Source: Haliotis asinina | Lineage: Eukaryota; Mollusca; Gastropoda; Lepetellida; Haliotidae | Direction: 5' to 3' | DNA: 64,000 nucleotides | Assembly (NCBI RefSeq): GCF_037392515.1 | Contig: NC_090288.1 | Location: 2,563,501 to 2,627,500, forward strand | Shown here: positions 15,101 through 26,195 of the stretch, in pieces | Layout: every line of letters begins with the position of its first letter | How positions within the stretch are numbered: position 1 is the first letter of the stretch | Position numbers and translations under genes: made by a program | The notes under the pieces: generated by a model | Seen by the model: the letters and a program-made list of their open reading frames with translations, nothing else | The model's database searches: none | What the model was told of the DNA's origin: nothing

Positions 15101-18100
15101 TAGTATATGAATCTGGGACCACCCATATCTGCTAACATCTAACACTTAAGGTAACAATATGGGTCACCTCTCTTTCATGCTTTATTAGAACCACTGCTGG
15201 CAGAACATATATGGTACACTGGCAATCTGCCCACGACAACCCACTCAGCTGATGGTGTGGTGATAGTTCCATGCAGTAATGCTGCAGTATCAGATGTCAA
15301 CGTCGACAACATCTCCACTCTACCATGTCTACAGGCCTGACCGTAGAGCAGCAGTCAGCAGTATATGACCGCTACAATCTACAAAGCAGCAGAAGACTGA
15401 CACCAGGATATTCCACCATGATCTGTGGGTTTGTTTATTTACATTTATTTATTAGGTCTGCTTTAACATAATTCAGTTTCATATCATGAGATAGAGAGCT
15501 ATCATAAGTCTATATATCAGACATCTGTTTTCAGGTTAGACATACACTATCAGGCATACACCATAGTACTTGGTAATGATAAGTAAGCTTTGTTTTTCAA
15601 CAACAATCACATTTGGTGGATGGAGCCTTACCAATCGCAGTATTCTGGGAGATCATTGGAGTTATAAGCTTTATCAAGATTTCAATGTTCGAGGTTTGTC
15701 GTAAAGTTCGAAGAGGGTATGATTTTCTAAACTAGTATTGGAAAATCTTTGTCTTGAAATATCATAAGCTGGTCACACCGACATAAAATGTGCTATGTTT
15801 GTCTTGTATAATGTTCAATAATAACTGCAAAATCTCAGGTTTCTAGCAAAACTCTCTCTCACCATAATTTGTAAATCTTCATATTCGTGATCTCTTGAGA
15901 TATGTGTGTAAAGTGTGTGAATGAAATCACCATATGCAAATTAATTATAAACAGCTTGTGTACTAAAAACATTTGAAAATAGACAATAATATAATAATAA
16001 TGCATTTACAGTGCACCTAATATCCACCATAGAGATGCTCAGTGGCGCAGTGACAGTACTGGGGAAGGAAATAGTTCACACAGCTTTTACATAAAGGCAG
16101 CAGTGAACAGGTGAGTCTTTAGCAGACATTTGAAAGTTTCTTTTGAGGATGTGTTCCTAATTCCCTTTGGAAGAGAATTCCTCAGTTAAGGGATCCACAA
16201 GGGAAGCTCGACAAGACAATTGGTTTGGAGATTGGCATTGGGTGAGGAGAGGGTCAGAGGAGGATCGGAGACTATGGTGAAGTACATACATGGAGACAAG
16301 TCAGGAAAGTTATCACTGTAGAGACAGTCATGAGTCAGAATGACTATTTTGAAGGAAATTCTAGCCATGATGAGACGCCAGTGTAGAGACAAGTACTGGT
16401 GTGATATGGTCATGTTGAGGAGTGAGGATGGTACATCTGACAGCGGAATTTTGGATTCTTTGTAGTTTCTGTACTGATTTAGTGGGGAGGTTGGCATACA
16501 GTGCATTACAGTAGTCGAGTTTAGAAGTGACAAACATCAGAAGTATACAGGTGTCAGTATCGAGATTGTGGCAGACTTTGCTGATATTGTAGATGCTGTA
16601 GTAGCAAGCTCTACTGGTGGAGGTGGTGTGTGCATCAATGGACATGTTGGAATCAAGGATAACACCAAGATTCCTGGCACTTTCTCTGACATCTATATCA
16701 CCAATATGAAGAGAAAGCAATGGAGAAGCAGTCTTCAACTTCAAAAGTAGATGTTTGGAGTCAATAAGGAGGAACTCTGTCTTTTCCTCATTCAACATCA
16801 AATAGTTGGATATCATCCATGATTTGATTTCTTAAATGCAGAGATCAAGTTTGTTGATACTGAGTCATCAAATTCAATGGCAATGTAGAGCTAAGTTACA
16901 CTGCATATATATGGAAACCGATGAAATGCCTTCTGATAATGTCACCAATGGGGAGAATGTAGGCTGTGAACAGAAGGGGCCGAGAACTGATCCCTGGGGA
17001 ACTCCACATAACACTGGTGACTTTGATGACTGTACATCACCAATTTTTACAGACTGTGCGACCTTGCCAATATGAGGAAATGCACTTGAGGGCAGGTCTT
17101 GTTATTCCAATGCCATTTTTCATTTGATGCAATAGTATGGTATGATCTATGGTATCAAATGCACTGGACAGATCAATGAGAGCATGCGCTGTCACCTTTT
17201 TCTGGACAATATTGATAAGGATGTCACTGTGTATTCTCACTATAGCTGTCTCACTAAAGCTGGATAACCTGATAATACAACAAAACTATGACAAATTATC
17301 TAATGCATTCATTTCAAGTTGTGCAACTGTATTTGTGTATATCTTTATCTCCTTTTACTGATCAACTTAAGGCATCTCACATTCATTAGTCTTCTGCAGT
17401 GAATGAGCATGCTCTTTTAATTTCAGTCTTTAGACACGAGTATCACTTTCATTATGCCTATGTGGCATATGAAACAAGGTTGGTGAGTTTAAAAATACAC
17501 CACAGACTTTATCAAACTGAGTGATAATACACTGCATTCCAAAATAAATATACTAACATTGCTATATAAGGGCACAATCGGTACAGTTTACCTTCTTCTT
17601 ATAGCCTCAGATAATTGACAATACACCTAACCATTTCCTATTCTGTTCATTTCAGTTAGCTCTAGCAGATATCAGTGTAAGATCTACTTACTATCATTAG
17701 TGTCCATGTTGATATATTTCAACACAAAACAACACTACTGGAATAACTATGGTAGAATGTGTACTGATCTTCAAACAGGTGTTTGTATATATTGGTAGGT
17801 TCCTCATTTTGATCACATAGACTTTCTCTTGTAATGTCATACAAAACATGATCAGTTAATGTGTGAGATAAACGTGTAACTGGCTAAACTTCTAAGCTCA
17901 TAACATGATTCAGATTCTGTAAATTATCACCAGAATGAAAGGGGTTACCCGTTGAAGTAGTTGTGTCATTGTTTATAGGTCGAGAGTGTCGTTCAGTTGG
18001 TATTGTCATAAAATACTTTTAACACAAAATATGAGGAACGGATAAATTTGAAATCGAAAAGCATGACAACTGTCACTTGTTGAAAACATGCTCAGACTGG

Positions 18101-18202
18101 CCAACGCTTATTGCACCAAACCCACCTGAGTTGAATGTAACAGACTTGACACGACTGGAACTATGATTATGGAGTACACTTCTCCGCTTACCCGAAGCTC
18201 AT
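1..18202 (-). CDS. CCDC66: CCDC66-like gene A (3' end outside window)
   Basis: Sixteen exons join in one open frame of at least 727 codons: 18192-18202, 13607-13668, 12890-12915, 10852-11203, 9904-10054, 6188-6504, 5787-5887, 4963-5157, 3198-3270, 2877-3027, 2700-2781, 2090-2162, 1200-1416, 640-727, 209-370, 1-120. All junctions are GT-AG and every phase matches. The order of motifs follows vertebrate CCDC66 as I remember it: LTQDQLNAIL, an AEKKRLQWARE segment, a YDPWG box, a WLEELE/KQREEQ coiled coil, then a VMIDPITRKELE segment and a Glu/Arg-rich C-terminal coiled coil. CCDC66 is a microtubule-associated protein of centrosomes, centriolar satellites and cilia; that role is knowledge of the family, not seen here. 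Unlike the vertebrate protein, the WLxxLE-TWADRF module occurs twice. Family assignment is fairly sure; exact exon ends are read by eye. Confidence 0.8.
209..370 (-). CDS. CCDC66: gene A exon 15 (Glu/Arg coiled coil)
   Basis: 162 nt, 54 codons of unbroken Glu/Lys/Arg/Met coiled coil (EEKERRKREERERKMREEM), the CCDC66 C-terminal coiled-coil region. Acceptor GTGTAG, donor GTATGA. Confidence 0.8.
640..727 (-). CDS. CCDC66: gene A exon 14 (MIDPITRKELE)
   Basis: 88 nt; SYLRGQNVMIDPITRKELE corresponds to FLRSMTALLDPAQIEERD of vertebrate CCDC66, one of the best matches in the gene. Acceptor TTCCAG, donor GTAGCT. Confidence 0.8.
1200..1416 (-). CDS. CCDC66: gene A exon 13 (second TWADRF half-module)
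   Basis: 217 nt; KQMEENKARKLRDKERD then ETWADRF and a polar tail. Acceptor GTTACAG, donor GTAAGT. Looks like a duplicate of exon 10 with a longer tail. Confidence 0.75.
1915..2065 (+). repeat. SINE-like fragment
   Basis: Ends in a run like aaactcattcattc...ctcactcaatcactc, the tail of a common gastropod SINE; body diverged. Intron of gene A. Confidence 0.3.
2090..2162 (-). CDS. CCDC66: gene A exon 12 (second WLQDLE half-module)
   Basis: 73 nt; reads SDEKILKDKQEEKRRWLQDL. Acceptor TTTTTAAG, donor GTATGT. Looks like a duplicate of exon 9. Confidence 0.75.
2700..2781 (-). CDS. CCDC66: gene A exon 11
   Basis: 82 nt, Ser/Ala-rich linker (SSHLESSSAPDIADSQ). Acceptor TGTGCAG, donor GTAAGT. Phases match exons 10 and 12. 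Confidence 0.65.
2877..3027 (-). CDS. CCDC66: gene A exon 10 (first TWADRF half-module)
   Basis: 151 nt; ERQREEQRLKK coiled coil followed by DDTWADRFGSYKPAPLP. Aligns with EDDRQRK...RWAMHFDSLK of vertebrate CCDC66. Donor GTAACT. Confidence 0.8.
3198..3270 (-). CDS. CCDC66: gene A exon 9 (first WLEELE half-module)
   Basis: 73 nt; reads VIDEDKVLTAKQNEKKKWLEEL. Acceptor TTCCAG, donor GTGAGT. Same length and phase as exon 12, which codes a similar KQEEKRRWLQDL. Confidence 0.8.
3894..4160. repeat. 36-bp minisatellite, ~7.4 copies
   Basis: Copies begin at 3894, 3930, 3966, 4002, 4038, 4074, 4110 and 4146 (unit starts GACACATCACACAGGGCAAT). The period is a multiple of 3, which keeps several frames open on both strands; these ORFs are not genes. 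Intron 8 of gene A. Confidence 0.95.
4285..4385. repeat. 35-bp tandem repeat, ~3 copies
   Basis: Repeats of TTATTCAATGAGTCA...CACATAGACACAC, in the same intron as the 36-bp minisatellite. Confidence 0.8.
4963..5157 (-). CDS. CCDC66: gene A exon 8 (Ala/Pro-rich linker)
   Basis: 195 nt, exactly 65 codons. Ala/Pro repeats and polar linker with no known domain. GTTACAG acceptor, GTGAGT donor. No counterpart was found in gene B, where exon 7 can join directly to exon 8 in phase. Confidence 0.65.
5787..5887 (-). CDS. CCDC66: gene A exon 7 (YDPWG box)
   Basis: 101 nt. Reads AELVQNYDPWGRPGAG, which corresponds to the NDPW box of CCDC66. TTGTAG acceptor, GTACAC donor. Confidence 0.75.
6188..6504 (-). 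CDS. CCDC66: gene A exon 6 (charged linker, AEKKRLQWARE)
   Basis: 317 nt, residues 201-307. A Lys/Ser/Gly/Asp-rich linker with short internal repeats (GDNQEAKGGNQED) ends in AEKKRLQWARERA, matching the EAKKAQWRKEL box of vertebrate CCDC66. The acceptor that keeps the frame is TTTCCAG before ACAGGAC. Donor GTAGTG. Confidence 0.75.
6505..9903. other. gene A intron 5, no gene seen
   Basis: 3.4 kb AT-rich DNA without recognisable coding sequence; a SINE-like fragment lies at 9550-9725. Confidence 0.6.
9550..9725 (+). repeat. diverged SINE-body fragment
   Basis: Contains the order 'tctagatcaaccaatcc ... catgcatcagccaagtcagcaaacccaacc', a decayed version of the body seen at 12030-12310. Confidence 0.4.
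9904..10054 (-). CDS. CCDC66: gene A exon 5 (acidic linker)
   Basis: 151 nt after a TCTTCTTCAG acceptor; donor GTAAGA. Acidic, low-complexity residues 151-201 with no recognisable domain. Only half the length of the paralogue's exon 5 (33636-33933, 298 nt). Confidence 0.7.
10852..11203 (-). CDS. CCDC66: gene A exon 4 (LTQDQL motif exon)
   Basis: 352 nt, residues 34-151. Begins FGYKSKDLRHP, contains a proline/lysine-rich stretch and the motif LTQDQLNAILASVGK, which resembles the LTQDQLQQIL motif near the N terminus of vertebrate CCDC66. Donor GTAGGA. Confidence 0.8.
11204..12889. other. gene A intron 3, SINE only
   Basis: 1.7 kb with a SINE copy at 12030-12310; no exon candidate otherwise. 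Confidence 0.6.
12030..12310 (+). repeat. abalone-type SINE copy
   Basis: Runs from 'gtgagtttagttttacaccacactcagcaa' through 'tctggatcagacaatccagagatcaacagcatgag', 'gtgtcaactaagtcagcaagcctgac' to 'ttctacccctgatcttcaca' in the order of the abundant Haliotis repeat, as remembered. Confidence 0.65.
12890..12915 (-). CDS. CCDC66: gene A exon 3 (26-nt microexon)
   Basis: Basic microexon (KKPKKTRK) with TTTTCAG acceptor and GTAAGT donor. The paralogue has a 26-nt exon in the same phase at 36470-36495 (KEKKSSRK). Confidence 0.75.
12966..13409. repeat. 74-bp tandem repeat, 6 copies
   Basis: AATCAGGGTGACC recurs at 12966, 13040, 13114, 13188, 13262 and 13336. Each unit holds TTTAGTGTCAGTCACATATC and TTCCACACATACCTTTGGGA. 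Intron 2 of gene A, 50 bp beyond exon 3. Confidence 0.95.
13607..13668 (-). CDS. CCDC66: gene A exon 2 (residues 4-25)
   Basis: 62 nt between a TTACAG acceptor and a GTGAGT donor. Reads SAMRFEV...KPAIFW, which matches SAIRFEL...KPLVFW of the paralogous exon at 37684-37742. Confidence 0.75.
15985..17240 (-). mobile_element. degenerate non-LTR retrotransposon (L2/CR1/Jockey-like)
   Basis: Minus-strand reading gives reverse-transcriptase pieces: LIDLSSAFDTIDHTILL near 17130, a GVPQGSVLGP-type box near 16990, then LNEEKTEFLLI, LGVILDS and SKLDYCNALYANLP between 16820 and 16400. Pieces lie in different frames with stops, so the copy is dead and 5'-truncated. The 3' side ends in ATTATTATATTATT, typical of LINE tails. 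Not active by sequence. Confidence 0.75.
17692..17707 (-). CDS. possible alternative first exon of gene A
   Basis: ATG with A at -3 and G at +4, five codons (MDTND) and one base, then a perfect GTAAGT donor. The phase fits a splice to exon 3 (12890-12915), skipping exon 2. It has no counterpart that I found in gene B, so this may be chance. Confidence 0.2.
18192..18202 (-). CDS. CCDC66: gene A coding exon 1 (MSF, 11 nt)
   Basis: Codes MSF plus two bases of a Gly codon, followed by a GTAAGC donor. Chosen as the start because the paralogue's first exon (39087-39097) is the same apart from one synonymous base, and because phase and sequence continue into exon 2 at 13607-13668. Confidence 0.75.
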
Positions 18203-18304
18203 GATGTCACAATTATTCCGTATCCATCAGCAACAGCATCTCGATCAATAAAATAGACAAGATAAAGTTTACCGTCGTCAACAACTATTTTCTCGAACAT
18301 GCGT

Positions 18305-18325
18305 ACAGGCGCTTCCGGTTCCAAG
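18305..18325 (-). promoter_or_regulatory. ETS-type site upstream of gene A
   Basis: CCGGAAG on the minus strand at 18312-18318, about 110 bp upstream of the ATG. The paralogue has CCCGGAAGT at about the same distance (39196-39202). Such sites are common in TATA-less housekeeping promoters. Confidence 0.4.
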
Positions 18326-18859
18326 GGAGATAATCCAAATATCACGGTCTGTCATATTTAACAACAACAAACACTGAGTTCAAATCTCACCATCTCGATT
18401 GTCTATTATATTTATTGTAGTCTCTTTATAAACTCGGATAACATTATTGAAAGAGTATTTACATATAATCCTGTCATCATTAGTTTCAAACTTTTTTAAC
18501 CACAGTTAATAACTATTAAGTCAAATGTAACAAATAATTCTTGACATTGATTGTTGTTAATAATTCATTCATCCATATGTTAATTCAAAACTGGTTTTCA
18601 TCAGCTTCAAACTATCTTGTTTGTCACAAACCTAATCTGATTCATTTATAAGGTCTTCATTTGTTTTGCATGTGTCCCCAGCAGTCACAAAGAAAAAAGA
18701 CCTCAGTAACTTGCAGCCAATGTATATAAAATAATATTTATAAGTCTGCACCTTCAGTGTGAGGCTTGCTTACATTATATTATGCCTGGGTGCAGTGCAA
18801 TGTTATAGCTACACCAAAGATGTATATTCAAGTATATACGTCTTTGATTACACATATTC

Positions 18860-19110
18860 TACTGTGGCCTGTTCTTAGCTGTATCATAGCTACACATATA
18901 CCACAGTGGTCTGTCGTCAGCAATATATCATAGCTACACATATACCACAGTAGTCTGTCGTCAGCAATACCACAGCTACACATATACCACAGTGGTCTGT
19001 TGTAAGCAATACAATACCTACATATATACTACAGTTGTCTAATGTCAGCAATACAATAGTTACATATACACCACAGTGATTTATAGCTACACATATTCGA
19101 CAGTTGTCTG
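18860..19110. repeat. ~40-45-bp minisatellite
   Basis: Imperfect copies of ATAGCTACACATATACCACA followed by GTGGTCTGTCGTCAGCAATA, about six. Confidence 0.85.
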
Positions 19111-19669
19111 TTGTCAGCAAAATCAGAACAAAGTTATTCAAAATAGAATTTCATACAATGAGGTCCTTTTAAACTAAAACCATCAGTTTCAGAGAAGTGT
19201 TTCTGAGAGGCCTTCAAAGTCCAGGTGGTGCTCCATAAAAATTAATATCACCATCAAAAAGAACACAGGAAGAACAAAACACTTCACTATTTCAATAATA
19301 TCTTTAATGGGTCACATCTAGAATAACATGCCATAACATTTAATGAATATTGATGATGTGCATGCAATGCAGTCCAAATGATCTTCAAGAATTTGGTTCT
19401 CAGTTAATCGTCACCATTTTCAATTAACAGTCACCAAAACATAATATTACCATTCCACAAACTCACTAATAAAAATATTAAATCACATAATAATAACAAC
19501 ATGTATACAGTCACACATGAGGTTCAGTGAATGAAACACTTTCTCCAACAAACACCACTTATTCATTGAGCCATATATTGAAGAGAGACGTCCATGTCTT
19601 TGCACAAGAATCCTTGCATGTGTTTGTTGTTCAATGTAACAGTCAGCCATATTTCCAGCAAAATGAATT

Positions 19670-19760
19670 GAGGCCTGGACATAACCAATTTTGTATTGGA
19701 CAATCCAGTGATTGATACTTTAAGCAACGATCAACAACATGAGTTATGTTTTATCAGGAA
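19670..19760 (+). repeat. SINE-body fragment
   Basis: 'ttggacaatccagtgattga ... caacgatcaacaacatgag' matches the middle of the SINE body at 12030-12310; strongly decayed. Confidence 0.35.
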
Positions 19761-22700
19761 ACTCGCCTCCATTGACTGCTGGGGGTGTAGTAGCCTGGAC
19801 TTCCTGCAGGGTTTGATGTAAGGAGCCGTAACCAGAAGCTTTCCCAATGTGCAACAGGGAGTCTTTGACATGCAACTAAACAATCTTTTTATGTTTGTGA
19901 AAGCACTGAAATGGAACATGCATGTATCAGTTGTCTTCCACACTGTTCAAAAACTTAAGTCCATCAAACACTCAGCACTACATAACCAGCCAATCATAAT
20001 AGAGCACAATATAACCAACCAATCACAGAAGATTCTAATATGATATGGATATAATAAATATCTGATACAACAGGGATACTATAGACATGATACAGCAAAA
20101 AGAAATGAGATGCCATATCAAATCAAAATTTATCACCTCAAACATACAAGTACCAAAAAGTATCACAGAAATGAACATTTAATGCAATATGAAACACATC
20201 TAAGAAAAGAAATCATGTAAAATGATATTTCCCTTCACATCTCCCTGACTCGTGAAAGTATTTTGGTTGTAGCATGTAAGCATTTTTGTAGTATAAACGT
20301 TATCATTGCTTAAAATTGTCAGTGCGATGTATACTGGATGATCTACCTGTACATGAGATACCACATACCGAAGGAAAAAACAATGCCCTGAAAGTTGACC
20401 TGAATCATATCTATCCCGTTAATAAAAGAAAGACTTTTATTACCCATATGATGAAGCATAACCTGTGTCATATATGTATCATATGTGCACATATCACTTT
20501 TGCCTAGAAACCATTGTTTCCTTGTTTTGTCGTCTGTGATGTCATAAAACAGTTGAATTAGTGGGACATCTCAGCTGCTTACTGTGTTTTAGTGCTCAAA
20601 TGTAGATGAATAAAATGGATGGAAAGATATTGTTACACTCAAGCAACTGTGCACTGACTTGTACAAATCCATGCAAAATTCACACTCGTTTCATGCGAGT
20701 CGTATGAGACACTTGCTATTATACGAAATAGTCAGACAAAACGGCACCGTCAATAATACCTTATTGAGTTACGTAGCTTTTTCATTACAAAAGGACGATG
20801 TTGATGTTATACATGACGGAATGACACTTGAGCTGATTTTCGGTTGAGGTTGATCTTTCACAGACCCACCAAGCATTAGTGACTAAAGCTGACTAATCGT
20901 TAAACATACAATCAAGGGTTTCATCAGATACGGACTTAATACAAACTGTAGCAGAACCACATCAAAATATACACACACAAACTAAATAAAATGTAAAATT
21001 ATCAAACCCAAATATTAGTAAAACAATCAGCACCTAAAGAGTATCCTACTAAACAGATTGGTTAAATGTTTAAAGAAAAAATAACGAAGTAACATCTTGG
21101 AGTACATCTCCAGTGATTATATGTGAAACACCAAATGTTTATAATGTAGCCCTCAATCAAATCAGAAAACTATAACATTCAGTGCTATATATGTGATAAT
21201 CTGGATATGCAACACAACACAATTATAATTCCCGTCCATGACATACAGGAAGAATAGACATGCTAATGATAACCATCACAATATCATGAAATACATTCTG
21301 TGCAAATGGTCAGCATTTATTCGAAGGTCTTGACAGTATTTATTCGAAACATTTATTTGAAGGTGTGCTTCTGTCTAACTGCCACATCTCAACTGACCTT
21401 TCGTACCAACTCAGTTCTTTCCTTTTACACATACATTCTGTACTCTCTCAAATCCATAAATCACATTAAATTTTCTTTTTTATTTAAAAAAAGTAACGTT
21501 CTAGTTGGTAATTATAAAGGTTCTTGACTATCATTTTCAATTTGTTACACAATTCTGAAACTCCAAGCAATCCAAAAGCTGAAACAAGAAAGCACCTCTG
21601 TCGGAAAACTCATTATTTCTGGGACTGGATAACATCATTTGATCATTCTGTTTGACATGCACGTATGTGTGCAGGAACAAAATCATGACAGGCAACAGAT
21701 TTCCTAAGAAATTCTGTCTGTTGTTGATTACAGGAAAGAATATCATCATCACATATTTTGAGAGGAACATACAACAAAATATACTTGTAAATAATATCAT
21801 ATGTCAATATATGTTAAAGTTTATACTCCTCAACAAGAATGTTATGGCATTTGTGTAACATTTGGAAATCTAGCAATACTAGCAACAGACATACCAACAA
21901 GACAATGTAATAAGCATGTCACTCATCTTTTAAACATCAACACTCTTCCAGTGTACAATATCTGCATTACATCACAATAACTACTGTACCCTCATTCAAC
22001 CCACAGCACTGCTTTTAATTCAGCTTTGAGGATGTGATGCTTTAAATAATAGTCAAAACAAAACTTTGGTTTCTTGTTAATACTTCCTTCAGACTGAGAA
22101 AATGTGTAGCACAATATACACATCTAACCTGGACAAATCTGAATATGTAAAAATACCCTGCCATATATTATACTCAAATTCACACTGCTAGAATCAATCA
22201 ATACTTGTATGTTTATATGGTTTGTATCTTAGATACTTTAGACAGTAGCAGTTACCCCATCAGTCCTGGACAGGTTAAGAGGATTGGATTAAAAAATATC
22301 CAGAAGAAATAAAACTACTGCCCTAACCTTCACAAAAAAAGGAAAATATACTTTGTTTGTTCTTTGTTGTTCAATATCACACAAAGCAATAATTATGTCA
22401 CATGATGGTGGTCTGCACAAAATCAAGTGAGGACCAGATGATCCAGCAAATGAATAATAAAAACACTTGGTATCTGAATAACATTGTAATACACAGATGA
22501 TGTTATTAATCATCAATTTGAGATGATTAATAAATAATCACAGTCCTATTTGTGTTTCAGAAGGTTGACCTGAAATGTAAAGGTTGTTCATTCTCTTCTC
22601 ACAGAGGTTACTTGTCATATCCTACTTCTAACCTCTGTTATAATACAGCCGTATTACCCAGTTCTTATGAAATTCCCCAGTGACAAAAAATTCGCAGCAC

Positions 22701-23949
22701 AAGTTATCTCCCTTCTTTCTATTCAATCGGAACACATGTTACATCGACTTAGATTCAACTTGACTAACACAATCAAAAGTGGGGACACAAACATCCGTTA
22801 TCTGACGGGGTCTTGAGTTGATGTGACACATAAAACATTCAATGGCTAGCTTTTCCATTGTCAAAGAGGGCAATCTAGACGCCATTGCATGATTGAATTC
22901 TGTCTAGAGGACACATTTGCTCATCACGCTGGAGAAGACGTTCCAGTTTTCCTGAAGCATACCAAAATTACCAAAGCCCTACGAATGATCACTTGTGAAA
23001 TGTCGCTGATTGCACACCTGAATCTGATTGCAACCAATCAGGAATCCTGAACACTAGCACAATGAAAGAGACATATTAGAACAAAGGTTCAATGGAAGAT
23101 ATGACAAGTAACTTTTGTGGAAAGAAAATGAGGTCGTTCATGTTCAGAATTAAACATAAATGTAGCAGTTGCAATTATTACATTAAACAGTAAAAGTCCT
23201 CAAAAGTCAGTTGAAACATACAGACCTGTCAGACTTGCCTGTCACGATCATGTGATATCCTACATCACAATTCTCAAATCCTCCATGACACACTGTATCC
23301 AAGCAAACTCTTGCCCAACAATAACATGTATCCATGGCATCGAAAATGAGCAAAATGCTCGCGAAATGTAACTCTATTATACATGGAAGCAATGCAAAGG
23401 ATCGAGGCCTGTAAACTCGGAACACAACCACCTTCATTTTTGCCAAAATAATGCGACATGTTCGCACTTGATAAAATTGTTAAGGACATGTTGTTTAAGA
23501 AACATCACATGAATTACAGTTAATGAGGGTGAGATATCATATTGTATAGGGAAAATTCGGATTTCAAATTGTTCTGCTAAAAAGAAAATATCTGAAATAA
23601 AGTACTGAATCACATCTAAGAAATTTCAAAATGGCAAACCAAATGGTGAGTAAGTGGTATAATTTGAAAACTACAGGATTACAATGTTGAGCCCAACATA
23701 CATTTCAAATAGAAATAATCAGAACAGCCAAAGAAATACACCTGTTTTTTATTTTGTCACGTTCATAAATGGAAGACTGTTCAGTACATAATTTGTACAT
23801 GTTTCTTGATATGATTCTACACTTTATGCCTCTGTATCAAATAAGAATGTGCCCAATCCATTGATGTTTGACCAACAGATGTGCTGTTCATAGAGTTTCA
23901 ACTGGTACTTTCAGAAACTGGACATTTACATTTAACAAGAGTCATTAGA

Positions 23950-24700
23950 AAATGGCATATCCCCCTGGTCCCTACATGTTTGAAAGGACAAATAATCTAA
24001 GAGTTACTCATTGTGTTTTTAAACTAAGTTTGACTTGTTTCCATGGAATTCATGAAAATTATAAATGTCATACATCTGTAACCAGCAAAGTCACAATTTC
24101 ATATATCTGTCAAGATCTGTTGAAAGATATGAAACGGTTTTCGAGTTGTGCTCTGGGAACAAAGCCCACCCCTCCATTTTGAGACTAAGTCCAAAACGTT
24201 TCCATGGAAACCAAGAAAATAAAAAATCACAAAAACCTGTAGAGAGCAAAAGGCGCCACTTTGGGATCTGCCACACATATCTAGAAAGTTTTACTGACAG
24301 ATATTAAGAAGTTTTTGAGTTCTGCTCTGGAAATGAAACACACCTCTCACTTTTCAGACTAGGTCCCAAACATTTTCATGGAAACAGAGAAAATAATAAA
24401 TCACAAGATCCAGTACATAGCAAAAGGCACCACTATAGGTACAGATTGATATATCTACCAAGTTCTGCAGAAAAATATTGAACGGTTTTTGAGTTCTGCT
24501 CCGGAAACGAAGCCCAGACCACCATAAGACTAACACCAAAATGTTCCATGGAAAAACAAATAAAATATAAATGCCAAAAATCGCATTTTGTAAATAGCAA
24601 AAGGCACAACCATAGGCTGAGATTACTATATCCATCAAAGTTTGGTCTAAATATATTGAACAGTTTCTGAGTTATGCTCTGGAAACAAAATGATTACTGA
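23950..24700. repeat. ~170-bp complex tandem repeat, block 1
   Basis: Units are marked by TTCCATGGAAAC about every 165-172 bp (near 24039, 24200, 24373, 24543), with AGCAAAAGGCACCACT and GGTTTTCGAGTTCTGCTC between. Four decayed units behind a CCCCCTGGTCCCTACA start. Confidence 0.85.
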
Positions 24701-25254
24701 CGGATGAGGCGTCGACTATATCCCCATGCATTACATGCCAGGGGGATAACAATTTAATTTGGAGGCATAGAGTCCTGATTGAGTTGATTCCCTGTGGGGA
24801 ACACTCAGGAAACTTGTGATGGTATTCAAACCATTCACCTTCAGATCCAAGATCAAATGGTTTCATCATCGGGAACAAAGAAGTGATCAAGCTGAGAGTG
24901 ATGTTGGCTGTGAGGTGGCGCCAAGCTCCGCTACATGTGCTTGGCACCATGTTGGAGTCATCATGCATAGAATTGGGTCACCTTGGAAGTTTTCTGTTGA
25001 TGGGTCTTGCTGGCATAGTAGTTACAACAGATCTGAAACAAAAAACAAATGAGTTGACAGGTGTGTCAGTATATATGACATGATGGTTACCTGCTGCTAT
25101 ATATAGAGAGAGACAATTTTAGATTGTACTTTTAATTATTTCTTTTTTAAATTTTGGGGTTGAAATACAGGGAGTTATATTACATCTCAAGTCTTTTATC
25201 AGCCAAAGTTCCACACATGTCAACAATATATAACTGAAAAAAAATCATCAGAAG

Positions 25255-25800
25255 ATGACAGAGCCCCCGGCCACCACATATTTGCAAGGACAAATCATCT
25301 GACAGTTACATGATGTTTTCTTAGATTAAGTTTGAATCGTTTCCATGGAAGTCATGAAAAATATAAATGCCATACAGCAAAAGGCACCACTTCAAGATCT
25401 GTCTAATATATCTGCCAAGATCTGCTGAAAGATATGAAATGATTTTCGAGTTGTGCTCTGGAAACGATGCCTATCCCTCCATTTTGAGATTAATTCTGAA
25501 TTGTTTCCATGGAAACCAGGAAAAATAAAAAAGTCAAAACATTGTAAATAGCAAAAGACACCACTTTGTGGTCTGCCTCAAATATCTGCCAAGTTTGGCT
25601 GTAAGATATTGAATAGTTTTCGAGTAGTGCTCCGGAAACGAAGCCCATCCCTCCATTTTGACACTAAGTCAGAATCATTTCCATGGAAACTGGGAAAATG
25701 ATAAATCACAAAATCCTGCAAGTAACAAAAGGCACCACTTTAGGGTTTCCCTACATATCTGCCAAGTTTTGCAGTAAGATACTGAACGGCATTAGAAGTC
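25255..25800. repeat. ~170-bp complex tandem repeat, block 2
   Basis: Same units as block 1 (TTCCATGGAA near 25338, 25507, 25679), again preceded by a GAGCCCCCGGCCACCACA-type start. About three units, same orientation. Confidence 0.85.
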
Positions 25801-26038
25801 GGGGAAATAAAAATATGTATATACAAAGAGGTGTGTGTCATATAACCAAACCTGAACATGTTCGCACTGGCCATGCTCATATGGCAATAATCTTATGAAA
25901 AGATTTGTGTGATTCCAGCACCTTAAGGGATCTGACCCTCCACATTGAATCTGCAGCACTCAAAACAGTTGTCTCTGGGCATTAACCATACAAGTATGAA
26001 GAACTTGAAGCGGCATACTATCTGGGCTACACCAGGCT

Positions 26039-26195
26039 AAAGCATGAAAGATCTCCACAAGACCAAAGTATTAAAGAACCCCAAAAGGATAAAGCAGTAA
26101 AGTACTGCTCAGGGCCAAAGTATTAAAGAACTGCATAAGGTCAAAGCATTAAAGAACTGCACATGGTCAAAGTAATAAAGAAGTGCACAAGGTCA
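26039..26195. repeat. ~28-bp minisatellite
   Basis: Copies of CAAAGTATTAAAGAACTGCA followed by ..AAGGT, about six. Confidence 0.85.

Larger units (their letters stand above)
13669..18191. other. gene A intron 1
   Basis: 4.5 kb. Holds a decayed LINE (15985-17240) and a possible alternative first exon (17692-17707); otherwise nothing recognised. Confidence 0.6.

Noticed and set aside
20316..20847. Two ~63-codon plus ORFs in the A-B spacer
   Set aside because: No splice context, domain or relative; length expected by chance.
24672..25083. ORFs on both strands near 24.7-25.1 kb as possible missing gene B exons
   Set aside because: No resemblance to gene A exons 11-16 and no fitting splice phases.
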